Below, one piece after another: positions 7,818 to 16,962 of a DNA stretch of 64,000 nucleotides. Below the pieces are notes generated by a model that was not told the DNA's origin, searched no databases, and was given only the letters and a program-made list of their open reading frames with translations. Made by a program: the position numbers and the translations under genes. Location of the stretch: positions 1-64,000 of the forward strand of contig JAAFJA010000010.1 of NCBI GenBank assembly GCA_013298765.1, written 5' to 3'. Numbering within the stretch: the stretch's first letter is position 1; each line of letters opens with the position of its first letter. Source of the DNA: Betaproteobacteria bacterium. Lineage in GTDB: Bacteria > Pseudomonadota > Gammaproteobacteria > Burkholderiales > Casimicrobiaceae.

Positions 7818-8906
7818 ATGTTTCCACTAAATCGATATTTGGTCGGGCTGTTCTGCACGCTCGCTAGCGCATGCATCGCCGCCCAGGCAAATAACCCGTC
7901 CTACTCTTCACGCGATTTTCGTGTTGGAATCGGCTTATCAGCGCAGCATCCGCAGGGGCGTGCCGTTCAGTTTTTTGCAGACAGATTGAGTGAGCGCACC
8001 AATGGGCGCTGGAAAGTTACGCTGCACGCATCCGGTTCTCTCGGCAACGATGTGTCGATGATCGGAGAGCTTCAAAAAGGCAAGCTCGATTTTTCGGTTC
8101 CGGATACATCCACACTCAGTCGCTTCGAGTCCGGCTTTAGTTTGATCAACTTGCCGTTCGAGTTCATGAGCGAAACTGACGCGGCTAGGTCGCTCGATGG
8201 CAAGTTTGGTCAGCAGTTGCTTCGTAGTCTCGAAGGGCACGGACTAGTCGGTTTGGGATATTGGGAGAATGGCTTTCGACATGTAACGAATAACCGTCGT
8301 GCGCTGCGCGCGGCGAGCGATTTCAAGGACCTCCGCGTACGCGTGATGCAGAATCCAGTTTTCATCGATGCCTTCGAAGGTCTCGGTGCGGTCACGGTAC
8401 CTCTACCGTTCACGGAACTCTTCGCGGCGCTGAAGTCGCAAGGCGTCGATGCGCAGGAGAATCCACCTATCACCATCCTGAGCGAAAAGTTCTTCGAAGT
8501 GCAGCGCTACATGACTCTCACGCGCCATAGCTACAGCGCATGGGCGCTACTCGTGAGCAAACCCGTTTGGGATACGTTAACTGACCCCGAGCAAAGAACG
8601 CTGCGTGAAGTTGCGGCCGAGGCGACGCGATTCCAGAGAGAGCTCATTCGCAACGAGAGCCGAAACGCGATTGAGACCCTCAAAGCAAAGGGAATGGACA
8701 TTCAAGAGCTATCGCGTGTCGAAGCCTCGCGTGTGCGAATGCTCGTAGGCGAGAGAATCGATGTGCACAAGAAAAAGATTGATCGGAAATGGCGCGACCT
8801 TCTCTACCTAGAACGGCTAAACGACGTGCTCACCGATTTGGCGCCGACTGGCGCTTCGGCCGCGAAATACGTACCCACGAATCCACCAAATTCGAGAAAA
8901 CCCTGA
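7818..8906 (+). CDS. Second, divergent TRAP periplasmic solute-binding protein (DctP-like)
   Basis: A paralogue of the upstream receptor with its own signal peptide (VGLFCTLASACIAAQA). It keeps the hallmarks GYWENGFRHVTN, DLRVRVMQNP with the carboxylate-binding Arg, ELFAALKSQGVDAQENP and KFFEVQRYMTLTRHSYS, but differs at most other positions, carries a basic C-terminal extension and totals 362 residues. It is separated from dctP1 by 255 nt holding a hairpin and no recognised gene. No second membrane pair is nearby, so it may share the upstream DctQM or act as a sensor; this is inference. Confidence 0.9.
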   Translation: MFPLNRYLVGLFCTLASACIAAQANNPSYSSRDFRVGIGLSAQHPQGRAVQFFADRLSERTNGRWKVTLHASGSLGNDVSMIGELQKGKLDFSVPDTSTLSRFESGFSLINLPFEFMSETDAARSLDGKFGQQLLRSLEGHGLVGLGYWENGFRHVTNNRRALRAASDFKDLRVRVMQNPVFIDAFEGLGAVTVPLPFTELFAALKSQGVDAQENPPITILSEKFFEVQRYMTLTRHSYSAWALLVSKPVWDTLTDPEQRTLREVAAEATRFQRELIRNESRNAIETLKAKGMDIQELSRVEASRVRMLVGERIDVHKKKIDRKWRDLLYLERLNDVLTDLAPTGASAAKYVPTNPPNSRKP

Positions 8907-8927
8907 CGACCTGCAGCGAGCTCGCAA

Positions 8928-10118
8928 ATGAAGATCACTCAACTTGAAACCCTTCGCCTCGGCGAGTTCCCCAATATTCTCTGGGTGCGCTTGCATACGG
9001 ATGAAGGCGTAACGGGCCTCGGCGAAACCTTCATGGGCGCGGCAGCGGTAGAGGCCTATCTTCACGAATGGGTTGCGCCGAGAGTCATCGGCAAAAATCC
9101 CATCGATATCGAGGCGCGCAACAAAGAGATGCTCGGCTACTTAGGCTGGCGCGGTTCGGGTGTGGAGACTCGCGGCAACAGCGCAGTTGACATCGCCCTT
9201 TGGGACATTTTCGGCAAGGCAGCCAATATGCCGATTCACACGGCTATGGGGGGCAAATCGCGAGACTCGATCCGCATCTACAACACGTGCGCGGGCTATC
9301 AATACGTCCGCAACACGACAAACCAAAGCAGTAGCAACTGGGGCTTAGGCAATCGTGCGGGGCCTTATGAAGATTTGGAAGGCTTTCTGCATCACGCAGA
9401 TGAACTCGCGCTTTCGCTCAAGAGCGATGGCATCACGGCGATGAAGATTTGGCCATTTGATACGGCAGCAGAGGCGAGCGACGGGCAATACATCTCAAAC
9501 GCAGATCTTACGAAAGCCCTGGAACCGTTTGAAAAGATCCGGCGCGCTGTCGGCGACGACATGGACATCATGGTCGAATTTCATTCTCTGTGGCGCTTGC
9601 CGATGGCGCAAAAGATCGCACGCGCGCTGAAGCCTTACAAGACGTTTTGGCATGAAGACGTCATCCGAATGGATTCGCTTGATCTCCTAAAGCAATACGC
9701 CCCGCACACCGATGCGCTCATCTGCGCGAGCGAAACGCTTGCCTACAAGTGGGGCTTCAAGGATTTGCTGCAAACGGGCGTTGCGGGTGTAGCGATGCTC
9801 GATCTGTCGTGGTGTGGCGGACTGACCGAGGCGCGAAAGATTGCCGCGATGGCGGATGCGTGGCAATTGCCCGTTGCGCCGCACGACTGCACAGGCCCCG
9901 TGGTTTGGACTGCGAGCACGCATCTTTCTCTACACGCGCCGAACGCGCTAGTGCAGGAGAGTGTTCGCGCTTTTTATAGTGGCTGGTACAAAGAGCTTGT
10001 TACTGAGTTACCCCGCGTTGAACACGGCACGATTTCGCTGAACGATAAACCTGGTCTCGGTATCGAACTCTTGCCGGATCTGCATCTCCGCGCAGACGCG
10101 ATTGTTCGCTTAAGTTGA
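8928..10118 (+). CDS. Enolase-superfamily sugar-acid dehydratase (mandelate racemase/muconate lactonising family)
   Basis: Probably removes water from an aldonic or related sugar acid to give a 2-keto-3-deoxy acid. The N-terminal capping domain (~1-115) has VRLHTDEGVTGLGET, and the barrel shows acidic metal-ligand candidates E217 (VEFHS), E243 (HEDV) and E269 (ASET), a Lys in AMKIWPFD (K173) and a base His in VAPHD (H319). The H219 beside the first ligand and the KxW motif resemble acid-sugar dehydratases rather than racemases. 396 residues. Linked to the TRAP genes, gntK and a 6-phosphogluconate dehydrogenase, so a hexonate is the likely substrate, but the exact one cannot be read from sequence. 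Confidence 0.85.
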   Translation: MKITQLETLRLGEFPNILWVRLHTDEGVTGLGETFMGAAAVEAYLHEWVAPRVIGKNPIDIEARNKEMLGYLGWRGSGVETRGNSAVDIALWDIFGKAANMPIHTAMGGKSRDSIRIYNTCAGYQYVRNTTNQSSSNWGLGNRAGPYEDLEGFLHHADELALSLKSDGITAMKIWPFDTAAEASDGQYISNADLTKALEPFEKIRRAVGDDMDIMVEFHSLWRLPMAQKIARALKPYKTFWHEDVIRMDSLDLLKQYAPHTDALICASETLAYKWGFKDLLQTGVAGVAMLDLSWCGGLTEARKIAAMADAWQLPVAPHDCTGPVVWTASTHLSLHAPNALVQESVRAFYSGWYKELVTELPRVEHGTISLNDKPGLGIELLPDLHLRADAIVRLS

Positions 10119-10184
10119 GCGAGAGCCGCAAAGCTCCAGGCTCCTCGATATCGCAAGGCCGCGCAAGCGCTTCAATCAGACTGC

Positions 10185-11096
10185 TTACGCCTGCTTCTTC
10201 ACCGCATGCCCACCAAACCCGGCGCGCATCTGCGCGAGAAGTTTTGCGGCATAGTCGCCCTTGCCCTGCGTTGCAAAACGTGTCGTGAGCGCAAGCGCCG
10301 TGACTGGCGCGGGCACGCCTAAATCAACCATCGCTTCCACCGCCCAGCGGCCCTCGCCCGAATCAGAAACATAGGGCGCAATCGAGGCAATTTCGTCGGG
10401 CTTCTTGAGCGCGTCCGCGGTGAGATCAAGCAACCACGAACGCACCACGGAGCCGCTGCGCCATGCGTTAGCGATGTCATCGATGGGCATCGCGAAATCT
10501 TTCTTGGCTTCCATAAGCGCAAAGCCTTCAGCGAGCGCCTGCATCATGCCGTACTCAATCCCGTTGTGAACCATCTTTGCGAAATGCCCAGCGCCAACCG
10601 CGCCCGCATGGACAATTCCTTCCGTCTTTGATGGAGCGAGCACTTCGAGATACGCTCGCATACGTTCATAGCTCTCGCCGCTCGCACCTGCCATCACGCA
10701 ATATCCATTCTGCAAGCCCCAGACGCCGCCTGACACGCCGCAATCGGCGTAGTCAACCCCGGCCGCATTCGCTTTCTGCGCACGGCGCAGCGTGTCTTTG
10801 TAGTTGGCATTGCCACCATCAATCAGCAAATCCCCGTTGGCAAGCTCGGGCAATAGCGTATCAATCGTAGATTCTGTGATTGCGCCTGCAGGCAGCATCA
10901 GCCATACGATGCGCGAACCTGCGGGCATCGCTGCAAGCGCTGCCGCGTGAGACGAGACAGTCGTTGTGTTGCTTTCGGTCAAACTTGCACGGGCATCATC
11001 GCTTACATCAAATGCAGTCACCGAAACGCCGCCGCGAGCCCAGCGCCGCGCCATGTTCGCGCCCATGCGCCCGAGACCGAGAAGAATGATGTGCAC
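10185..11096 (-). CDS. gnd: 6-phosphogluconate dehydrogenase, decarboxylating, NAD-type short form
   Basis: Oxidatively decarboxylates 6-phosphogluconate to ribulose 5-phosphate. It has the Rossmann motif GLGRMGANMARR, then the conserved DGGNANYKDT, DCGVSGGVWGLQNG, catalytic Lys in HFAKMVHNGIEYGMMQ, and the SGEGRW segment. At 303 residues it belongs to the short (YqeC/GndA-like) branch, which usually prefers NAD+. GTG start at 11096 is supported by AAGGAG 7 nt upstream. It is convergent with the dehydratase gene and would consume the product of the gluconate kinase. Confidence 0.93.
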   Translation of the reverse strand: MHIILLGLGRMGANMARRWARGGVSVTAFDVSDDARASLTESNTTTVSSHAAALAAMPAGSRIVWLMLPAGAITESTIDTLLPELANGDLLIDGGNANYKDTLRRAQKANAAGVDYADCGVSGGVWGLQNGYCVMAGASGESYERMRAYLEVLAPSKTEGIVHAGAVGAGHFAKMVHNGIEYGMMQALAEGFALMEAKKDFAMPIDDIANAWRSGSVVRSWLLDLTADALKKPDEIASIAPYVSDSGEGRWAVEAMVDLGVPAPVTALALTTRFATQGKGDYAAKLLAQMRAGFGGHAVKKQA

Positions 11097-11158
11097 GTGC
11101 GCGCTCCTTATTTATTTTTGGATTGCGCAATTTTAGGGAAACGATGAACGGCGCACAC

Positions 11159-12991
11159 CTACATCGGCGGTGCCACGCGTTCTACTTCTTCAAGTGTGGT
11201 GGTTCCCATGGCAATTTTGTGCGCCCCAGACGCGCGAAGCGGTTTCATTCCGTCACGAAATGCTTGCGCGCGAAGATCGTCGATTGAGCTTCCAGCCAAA
11301 ACAAGTTTGCGGAGCTCAGCCGAGAACAGCATCACTTCGTACAGGCCAACTCGACCTCGGTAACCGGTCATCCGACAGTCAAGGCAGCCCACATTGCGAT
11401 ACGTTTTAGTGGGCCGCGTCGCGCGGTAGGGTAAGGTGAGCGCTTGCCACGTATCCTCAGGAATCTCCTCGGCGTCGGTTTTGCATTTCGGGCAAAGTGT
11501 GCGCACCAATCGTTGCGCCATCACACCGAGCACGGTGGAGTTCACCAAATACGGCGGAACGCCCAAATCGATCAAGCGTGTAATCGCCGTGGGCGCATCG
11601 TTGGTGTGAAGTGTTGAGAGAACCAAATGCCCGGTGAGCGCCGCTTGAACTGCCATTTCGGCAGTCGCCAGATCGCGAATTTCGCCGACCATGATGATGT
11701 CAGGATCTTGGCGCATGAGCGTGCGCACACCTGAATCGAAGTTGACGCCGATATTGGTTTGCACCTGCATCTGATTAAACGACGGCTCCACCATTTCAAT
11801 CGGGTCTTCGATCGTGCAAACATTAACTTCGGGTGTCGCGAGCGATTTGAGCGTTGAGTAAAGCGTTGTCGTTTTGCCGGACCCCGTTGGCCCGGTCACC
11901 AAAATAATGCCGTGCGGCTTCGCCGTCATGCTCTGCCAGCGAGCGAGATCGTCGTCGCTAAACCCTAAATCGCTGAAGTCTCGCATCAACACTTCGGGAT
12001 CGAAAATCCGCATCACGATTTTCTCGCCAAACGCTGTGGGCATCGTTGCTACACGTAACTCAACTTCCGTACCTTCCGGCGATTTCGTTTTGATTCGACC
12101 ATCTTGTGGCCGACGCTTCTCAACAATTTCCATGCGTGCGAGCAGCTTGATGCGGCTCGTCATCGCGGTGAGCACTGCGGGCGGGATCTGATAGGCCTGA
12201 TGCAACACGCCATCGATACGGAAGCGCACAATGCCCTGATCGCGACGGGGCTCGACGTGAATGTCACTTGCACGTTGCTCAAATGCGTATTGCCAGAGCC
12301 AATCAACAATTCGCACGATATGGCGATCATTGGCGTCGGGCGTCCCCGAAATGCCCATTTGAACGAGCTGTTCAAACGAACTCACCGCGCTCTTATCGTC
12401 TTCCGCTTTCTCTTGCGCGCGGCGAACCGATTGCGCAAGTGAGAAAAATTCGGCGACATAGCGCTTTACGTCGAGCGGATTGGCGAGCACTAATTCCACG
12501 CGACGCCGCAAGAGGTTCGATATCTCTGGCACCCATGAGCGAACGAAGGGCTCACTCGTTGCGATCATCACCGTATCGTTTGAAACGGCGACTGGCAGGA
12601 TGCGATAGCGCTGCGCATAGGTGGAGCTCATCACCGAGCCCACTGCAGAGAAGTCGACCTTGAGTGGATCGATATGCATATAAGGCACATCGATCCTAGC
12701 GGCCAACCACTCGGTTAAGGATTCGAGCGTGAGAATCCGTGCGGGCGGCTTTGCGCTCCGCCATTTCTGCTCTGCAATCAATACCAGCGGATGGTCATAG
12801 CTGCGGAAACGCGATGTACTGCGCAAATCATTGAGCGCAACAGGATCGACCAAGCCGCTTGTTTCCATCTCCTTCAGAATGAAATCGAGCGTGAGCGCGC
12901 GATCACCGCTTGCTATGCTGGTGGCACTCGACTTTAAATCGCTCGACGCGTTCGGAGACACTTTGGGAGGGGGAGTAACAACATCAGCCAT
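11159..12991 (-). CDS. Type II secretion/type IV pilus-like assembly ATPase (GspE/PilB family)
   Basis: Cytoplasmic hexameric ATPase. The N-terminal ~200 residues form a GspE-N (MshEN-like) domain, followed by GspE-type catalysis: VEPRRDQGIVRFRIDG, Walker A VTGPTGSGKTTTLYS, the Asp box CTIEDPIE, Walker B DPDIIMVGEIRD and the His box LVLSTLHTND. A C-terminal zinc finger CPKC...CLDC is present, typical of GspE/PilB. 610 residues, full length. No other secretion or pilus genes are nearby, so whether it serves T2SS, pili or another system is open. Confidence 0.9.
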   Translation of the reverse strand: MADVVTPPPKVSPNASSDLKSSATSIASGDRALTLDFILKEMETSGLVDPVALNDLRSTSRFRSYDHPLVLIAEQKWRSAKPPARILTLESLTEWLAARIDVPYMHIDPLKVDFSAVGSVMSSTYAQRYRILPVAVSNDTVMIATSEPFVRSWVPEISNLLRRRVELVLANPLDVKRYVAEFFSLAQSVRRAQEKAEDDKSAVSSFEQLVQMGISGTPDANDRHIVRIVDWLWQYAFEQRASDIHVEPRRDQGIVRFRIDGVLHQAYQIPPAVLTAMTSRIKLLARMEIVEKRRPQDGRIKTKSPEGTEVELRVATMPTAFGEKIVMRIFDPEVLMRDFSDLGFSDDDLARWQSMTAKPHGIILVTGPTGSGKTTTLYSTLKSLATPEVNVCTIEDPIEMVEPSFNQMQVQTNIGVNFDSGVRTLMRQDPDIIMVGEIRDLATAEMAVQAALTGHLVLSTLHTNDAPTAITRLIDLGVPPYLVNSTVLGVMAQRLVRTLCPKCKTDAEEIPEDTWQALTLPYRATRPTKTYRNVGCLDCRMTGYRGRVGLYEVMLFSAELRKLVLAGSSIDDLRAQAFRDGMKPLRASGAHKIAMGTTTLEEVERVAPPM

Positions 12992-13069
12992 GCCCTATTG
13001 TGCAACAGCCCGCCCGTGCGCGCTACATCGCCGCACCAGGCACGCATCGCTGCGACAGCATCGTCCGGC

Positions 13070-13630
13070 TCAAAACCGCAGATTACCCAGCACTCGCCAC
13101 TGCCCACCCGCAACTTTCACGACTACACCCTCGCCCATCGAGGGCGAAACACCCGTGAGCGCGCTGATGTTGACTTGATGGGTGACCAACAGCCAGGTTT
13201 CATTGGCGGGAATTCGCTGCAAACGCGCGCGCACCTCACGCGTTTGCCGAGGCTCAGTCACGCGATCTTCAAAAAAGGAATTCAGCGCGGGAAACTCCAC
13301 CACCTTTGAGGCGAATGCACTCGCGGTATCGCGGCAACGACACCACTGGCTGGTGAGCACTCGCGCAAAGCGTACAGTTTGCGATGCGAGTGCGTCGGAA
13401 ATCTGCTTCGACTGTACGCGACCTTCGGGCGAAAGATTGCGCTGAGTTGCGCAATCACCGAGTTTGAAGTTGGCCGGGTCGCCGATACCCGGATCGGTTT
13501 GCGCGTGGCGCAACAGCAACACGTGACCGCCACCGCGAAGTGCATCCACCAATTGCGATTGCGTCGCCGCGAACGTGCCAGAACACATGAGCACAGCCGC
13601 GAGCGCGCCGCACCAGAACCGAAGTCGCAT
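13070..13630 (-). CDS. Secreted histidine-phosphatase-family protein
   Basis: Begins with a signal peptide (FWCGALAAVLMCSGTFA) and carries the RHA catalytic motif LLLRHAQTDPG, LSPEGRVQSKQI, the SQWCRCRDTA segment and a late catalytic His in WLLVTHQVN, the layout of the phosphoglycerate-mutase-like phosphatase superfamily in a short 186-residue form. The start at ATG 13630 begins the signal peptide; longer in-frame extensions cross the divergent corA promoter. Natural substrate unknown; acts in the periplasm. Confidence 0.82.
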   Translation of the reverse strand: MRLRFWCGALAAVLMCSGTFAATQSQLVDALRGGGHVLLLRHAQTDPGIGDPANFKLGDCATQRNLSPEGRVQSKQISDALASQTVRFARVLTSQWCRCRDTASAFASKVVEFPALNSFFEDRVTEPRQTREVRARLQRIPANETWLLVTHQVNISALTGVSPSMGEGVVVKVAGGQWRVLGNLRF

Positions 13631-13667
13631 AATTCCAACCCATCCAACTACAGAGTCGATTTCCACG

Positions 13668-14645
13668 ATGCTCGTCGACTGCGCAACATACGTCAATGGG
13701 GTTCGCCAGAAGCCCATTGAAATCGAACAGATCAGCGATTTTCTTGAGAGCAATCCGCCGCCGGGTTCTTTTGTATGGGTTGCGCTGTTTGAACCCGACG
13801 CGGCAACACTCGCCAAGATGCAGGAGGAGTTTGGGCTTCATGAGTTAGCGATTGAAGACACCAATCGCGGCTCTCAGCGCGCGAAACTTGAAGAGTACGG
13901 GAACACACTTTTTCTTGTGTTGCACACCGTAGAGCAAGTGGGCGAGGAATTCGTCGACGGCGAATTACACATCTACGCTTCCGACCGATTTGTACTCACA
14001 GTTCGCCACCGCGCACAAATGGATTTCAAGCGTGCACGTGCCGCGCTTGAAAAAGAGCCCGAGTTTATGGGGCTCGGCAGCGCAACCGCTGTACATGCGC
14101 TGATTGATGAGGTGGTGGATCGCCTCTTCCCGCTGCTCGAAAACCTTGAGGATCGCTTAGATGATGTTGAAGAAACTATCTTTGCGATGACCACCGATCG
14201 GCGCGCCGCAGCCGAGCGAATCTATGATCTGAAGCGCAATACCATCTGTTTGCGCCGCGCAGTGACGCCGTTAGTTGACGTATGTACTCGGCTGGTTACG
14301 CACAAACATCCGATGGTGAGCGACACCCTACGCCCGTATTTCCGCGACGTGCTCGATCACGTCATCCGCATCGACGACGCGTTGGATAACCTGCGCGAGC
14401 TAGAAAACTCTGCGGCGCAAACGAATCTCTCGCTCATCACGCTCGCCGAGTCGGAAGTCACCAAGCGCCTCGCAAGCTGGGGCGCGATTTTGATGGTACC
14501 GACCATCGTCGGTGCGATTTACGGAATGAATTTCGAACGCATGCCAGAGCTCAAGTGGGCGTTTGGCTATCCATTCGCGCTCGGCTTGATGCTCGTGGGC
14601 AGCGTCGGCCTGTGGGCGTTCTTTCGGCGGATCAAGTGGGTTTAG
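13668..14645 (+). CDS. corA: CorA-family divalent-cation transporter
   Basis: Pentameric Mg2+/Co2+ channel. The large cytoplasmic domain (~1-260) is followed by two C-terminal membrane helices, the first carrying the signature YGMNF (MVPTIVGAIYGMNFERMPEL) and the second YPFALGLMLVGSVGLWAFF, ending in a short basic tail (RRIKWV). From ATG 13668 it has 325 residues, matching CorA proteins; an upstream in-frame ATG at 13575 overlaps the divergent phosphatase gene and lacks homology. Confidence 0.93.
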   Translation: MLVDCATYVNGVRQKPIEIEQISDFLESNPPPGSFVWVALFEPDAATLAKMQEEFGLHELAIEDTNRGSQRAKLEEYGNTLFLVLHTVEQVGEEFVDGELHIYASDRFVLTVRHRAQMDFKRARAALEKEPEFMGLGSATAVHALIDEVVDRLFPLLENLEDRLDDVEETIFAMTTDRRAAAERIYDLKRNTICLRRAVTPLVDVCTRLVTHKHPMVSDTLRPYFRDVLDHVIRIDDALDNLRELENSAAQTNLSLITLAESEVTKRLASWGAILMVPTIVGAIYGMNFERMPELKWAFGYPFALGLMLVGSVGLWAFFRRIKWV

Positions 14646-14661
14646 CAGTAGCTTCTATTGC

Positions 14662-14752
14662 TTAATCCCCACTTTATATGGGCTAGCATCATAAAAATAG
14701 TGTAACCGGAATTGCATTTACGTACGGTTTAGCCCCGATTCAATCAGAGCAA
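14662..14752. repeat. Dispersed double-palindrome element, copy 2
   Basis: Left box ACTTTATATGGGCTA at 14671-14685 (15 nt identical to copy 1). Right box TTAGCCCCGATTCAATC from 14729. GGGCTA at 14680 and TAGCCC at 14730 start 50 nt apart. It fills most of the convergent gap between corA and the leftward dockerin-like gene. Confidence 0.72.
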
Positions 14753-14766
14753 AAAGTTATATGCTG

Positions 14767-16032
14767 CTAAAATGCACCACTGGGTGAACACATCACACTG
14801 CCCGCGCAATTTGTCGGCTTGAAATAGACGATTCGCGTGTCAGGCGCGCCCGCAAACCCACTCGGGAAAAACACCCGTGCGCCTAGGTACACATTACCAA
14901 GCCCGCCCTCGGCATTGGCTTGATCAACGAGCTCGGTCAGCGTCGAGACATCGGCATTGAGCTTCCATGTGTACGTCGCCGCTTGTGATGTGTCTTTCAC
15001 GTAAATGTTTCTCGCGCCATCACCAAACTGATACGACGTTCGAAACTTGAAGCCACTCGCGCCTTGCGCGTTCGCCTGCATAACGAAATCTGTGACGGGT
15101 ACGTTTTGATCGGTTGCGCTCTGCAGCGCGTAGCTGTAGGTCGCGTCACCGGTTTCTTTCGCGTAGATCAGGTAAGTCGAAAGTCCAAATGCATAGGGAA
15201 GCACGAAGTAATAGCCTTCCGTGCCCTGTGCATTGGCTTGCGTGAGGAACGCTGCGCCCGTGCTTGGGCCCGCCAACACTCGGTACTGAAAACTGCGATT
15301 GCTGTTTTCGTCACGGACAAAGTATGTGCCGCTTAGCAGTACGCCGCCGAAGCGATAGCGCTCTGCGCCCTGCGCATTGAGAAGGCCGGTGAAGCTAGCA
15401 AGATCGGTGGGCGTATCAATGCTTCTGTACGTGTACACGCCTGGCGTGTCGTTGGCGTACAGATTCGCCTGCTGCACGCCAACGAAGATGGGGCTGAGAT
15501 GTACAAACGCGCGCGCGCCCTGTTGGTTAGCTTGAGAAAGAAAGCTTGTGCGATCGGGGGTGTTGGCCCCCGATTCGTAGATCGGTGCGCGCGTAGCAAT
15601 CGGAGCGACACAGCCGCTATCGATAAAAGCTTCAACTGCAGACAGCGTATTTCGACTTCCGCCACCCAGCGAAAGGCCCGCGACTAGCGAGCTGCCGCGA
15701 TGGCCGCTCACATGACGAAGCACGATGAGGGCGTCAGTTGCATCCACTGCACCGTCGCCATTCATATCGAATGTGAGCCGAACTGAATCAAACGCTGCTC
15801 TAATTGCAACAGGGTCGCGTCCGGCGTACAACGTGTTGGCGACTAGCGCGGGGCCAGTAACGCCACGTGCGTAGCGTGCGAGCAAGACGCCCTCGTCAGT
15901 CGCGTTCCAGCCATTCACACGAAACATGCATGCAGCTGATGCTGAACTGGGTATTAACTGAAAAATGAAAGCAGCGATGACGGCGAGCAACCAGGAGGTG
16001 CATCGCCAATTAGATTGGATATTGTTCGTCAT
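14767..16032 (-). CDS. Secreted dockerin-like protein with tandem C-terminal repeats
   Basis: Signal peptide (LLAVIAAFIFQLIPSSASA), then two dockerin-I-like half repeats: a degenerate one (VNGWNATDEGVLLARYARG) and a good EF-hand-type one (FDMNGDGAVDATDALIVLRHVSG). Residues ~155-410 hold about five ~52-residue repeats built around FLxQANxQGAxGxxF followed by a YxKxxxxATYxYxL strand pair, like a beta-sheet repeat array. 421 residues, exported. A GAGAGA site precedes the ATG. I do not recognise a characterised family; a calcium-stabilised extracellular structural or binding role is inferred. Confidence 0.8.
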   Translation of the reverse strand: MTNNIQSNWRCTSWLLAVIAAFIFQLIPSSASAACMFRVNGWNATDEGVLLARYARGVTGPALVANTLYAGRDPVAIRAAFDSVRLTFDMNGDGAVDATDALIVLRHVSGHRGSSLVAGLSLGGGSRNTLSAVEAFIDSGCVAPIATRAPIYESGANTPDRTSFLSQANQQGARAFVHLSPIFVGVQQANLYANDTPGVYTYRSIDTPTDLASFTGLLNAQGAERYRFGGVLLSGTYFVRDENSNRSFQYRVLAGPSTGAAFLTQANAQGTEGYYFVLPYAFGLSTYLIYAKETGDATYSYALQSATDQNVPVTDFVMQANAQGASGFKFRTSYQFGDGARNIYVKDTSQAATYTWKLNADVSTLTELVDQANAEGGLGNVYLGARVFFPSGFAGAPDTRIVYFKPTNCAGSVMCSPSGAF

Positions 16033-16161
16033 TCTCTCAACCGGGCGCGAGCGCCCGCGAGCTTTATAAGAAGCGTTGAGGGTAGTGCAAATTCACGAAT
16101 GCTTAGCGCCGCTGCGGCGCGAATCTCTTAGCGCTGAGGCTCAAGCTCGCTGAGCCAATCG

Positions 16162-16962
16162 CTACATCTGTTTGAACAGGTGGGAGAACGGGCGAGACAC
16201 CTTCAGTTGCTCGCTGTGGCCCTTTACTTTCACAGTCGCGTCGCCCCGAAAATCTCGGGTCACGCCAGCAATCGCACTCACATTCACGATGGTGCCGCGA
16301 TGAATTTGCCAAAACTGGTTCATATCAACCTCGTCGAGCAATTCGCGCAGTGGCTTTCGAATGAGCGCCTCTTCCGTGGCCGTCACCACACGGGTGTACT
16401 TCTCATCTGAGTTAAAGAAGAGGACGTCTTTGATATCGATGAGCTTCAGCGTAGAGCCCAGCGATGCTTTGATCCATCGCAGCGGCTCAGCAACGGTCGC
16501 ACCACCCGGTGCGCCTGTACGCATCTCGCGCTTTAGCTGAGAAATAAGCTGGGCCATGTTGTCGGGCAGCGTCGGCGCGTCGCGGTCGTCCGTTTCAATA
16601 TGTTCCTTGAGCCGCTCAATTGTGGTGACGAGTCGATCTTCCTGGAGCGGCTTCAACAGGTAGTCAACAGCGCCGCGTTCAAACGCCGCGACCGCGTATT
16701 CGTGGTACGCAGTGACGAAGACGATATGTGTGCCTGGGCTCGTCTCGGCGATGGCGCTCGCGACTTCCAAGCCAGTCATCTCGGGCATGCGTATATCCAA
16801 GAAGCACATGCTTGGTTTTACTGCCGCAATCAAATTTGCGGCCGAACGCCCATCCTCCGCCTCGCCGACGACTTGGAGTTCAGGCCATAGTTTTTCGAGC
16901 TTCTTTTTGAGAAACTGCCGTAGCAAGGTTTCGTCTTCTGCAAGCACTGCAGTCAATGTCAT
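16162..16962 (-). CDS. LytTR-type response regulator (LytR/AlgR family)
   Basis: Receiver domain (~1-125): acidic pair AEDE, phosphoacceptor D56 in CFLDIRMPEMTG, Thr in VFVTAYHEYAV and Lys in YLLKPL. The C-terminal LytTR DNA-binding domain (~165-266) contains VLFFNSDEKYTRVVT, FWQIHRGTIVNVSAI and VSRPFSHLF. The ATG at 16962 forms a 4-nt ATGA overlap with the sensor kinase gene, so kinase and regulator are translationally coupled. Regulon unknown. Confidence 0.93.
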   Translation of the reverse strand: MTLTAVLAEDETLLRQFLKKKLEKLWPELQVVGEAEDGRSAANLIAAVKPSMCFLDIRMPEMTGLEVASAIAETSPGTHIVFVTAYHEYAVAAFERGAVDYLLKPLQEDRLVTTIERLKEHIETDDRDAPTLPDNMAQLISQLKREMRTGAPGGATVAEPLRWIKASLGSTLKLIDIKDVLFFNSDEKYTRVVTATEEALIRKPLRELLDEVDMNQFWQIHRGTIVNVSAIAGVTRDFRGDATVKVKGHSEQLKVSRPFSHLFKQM

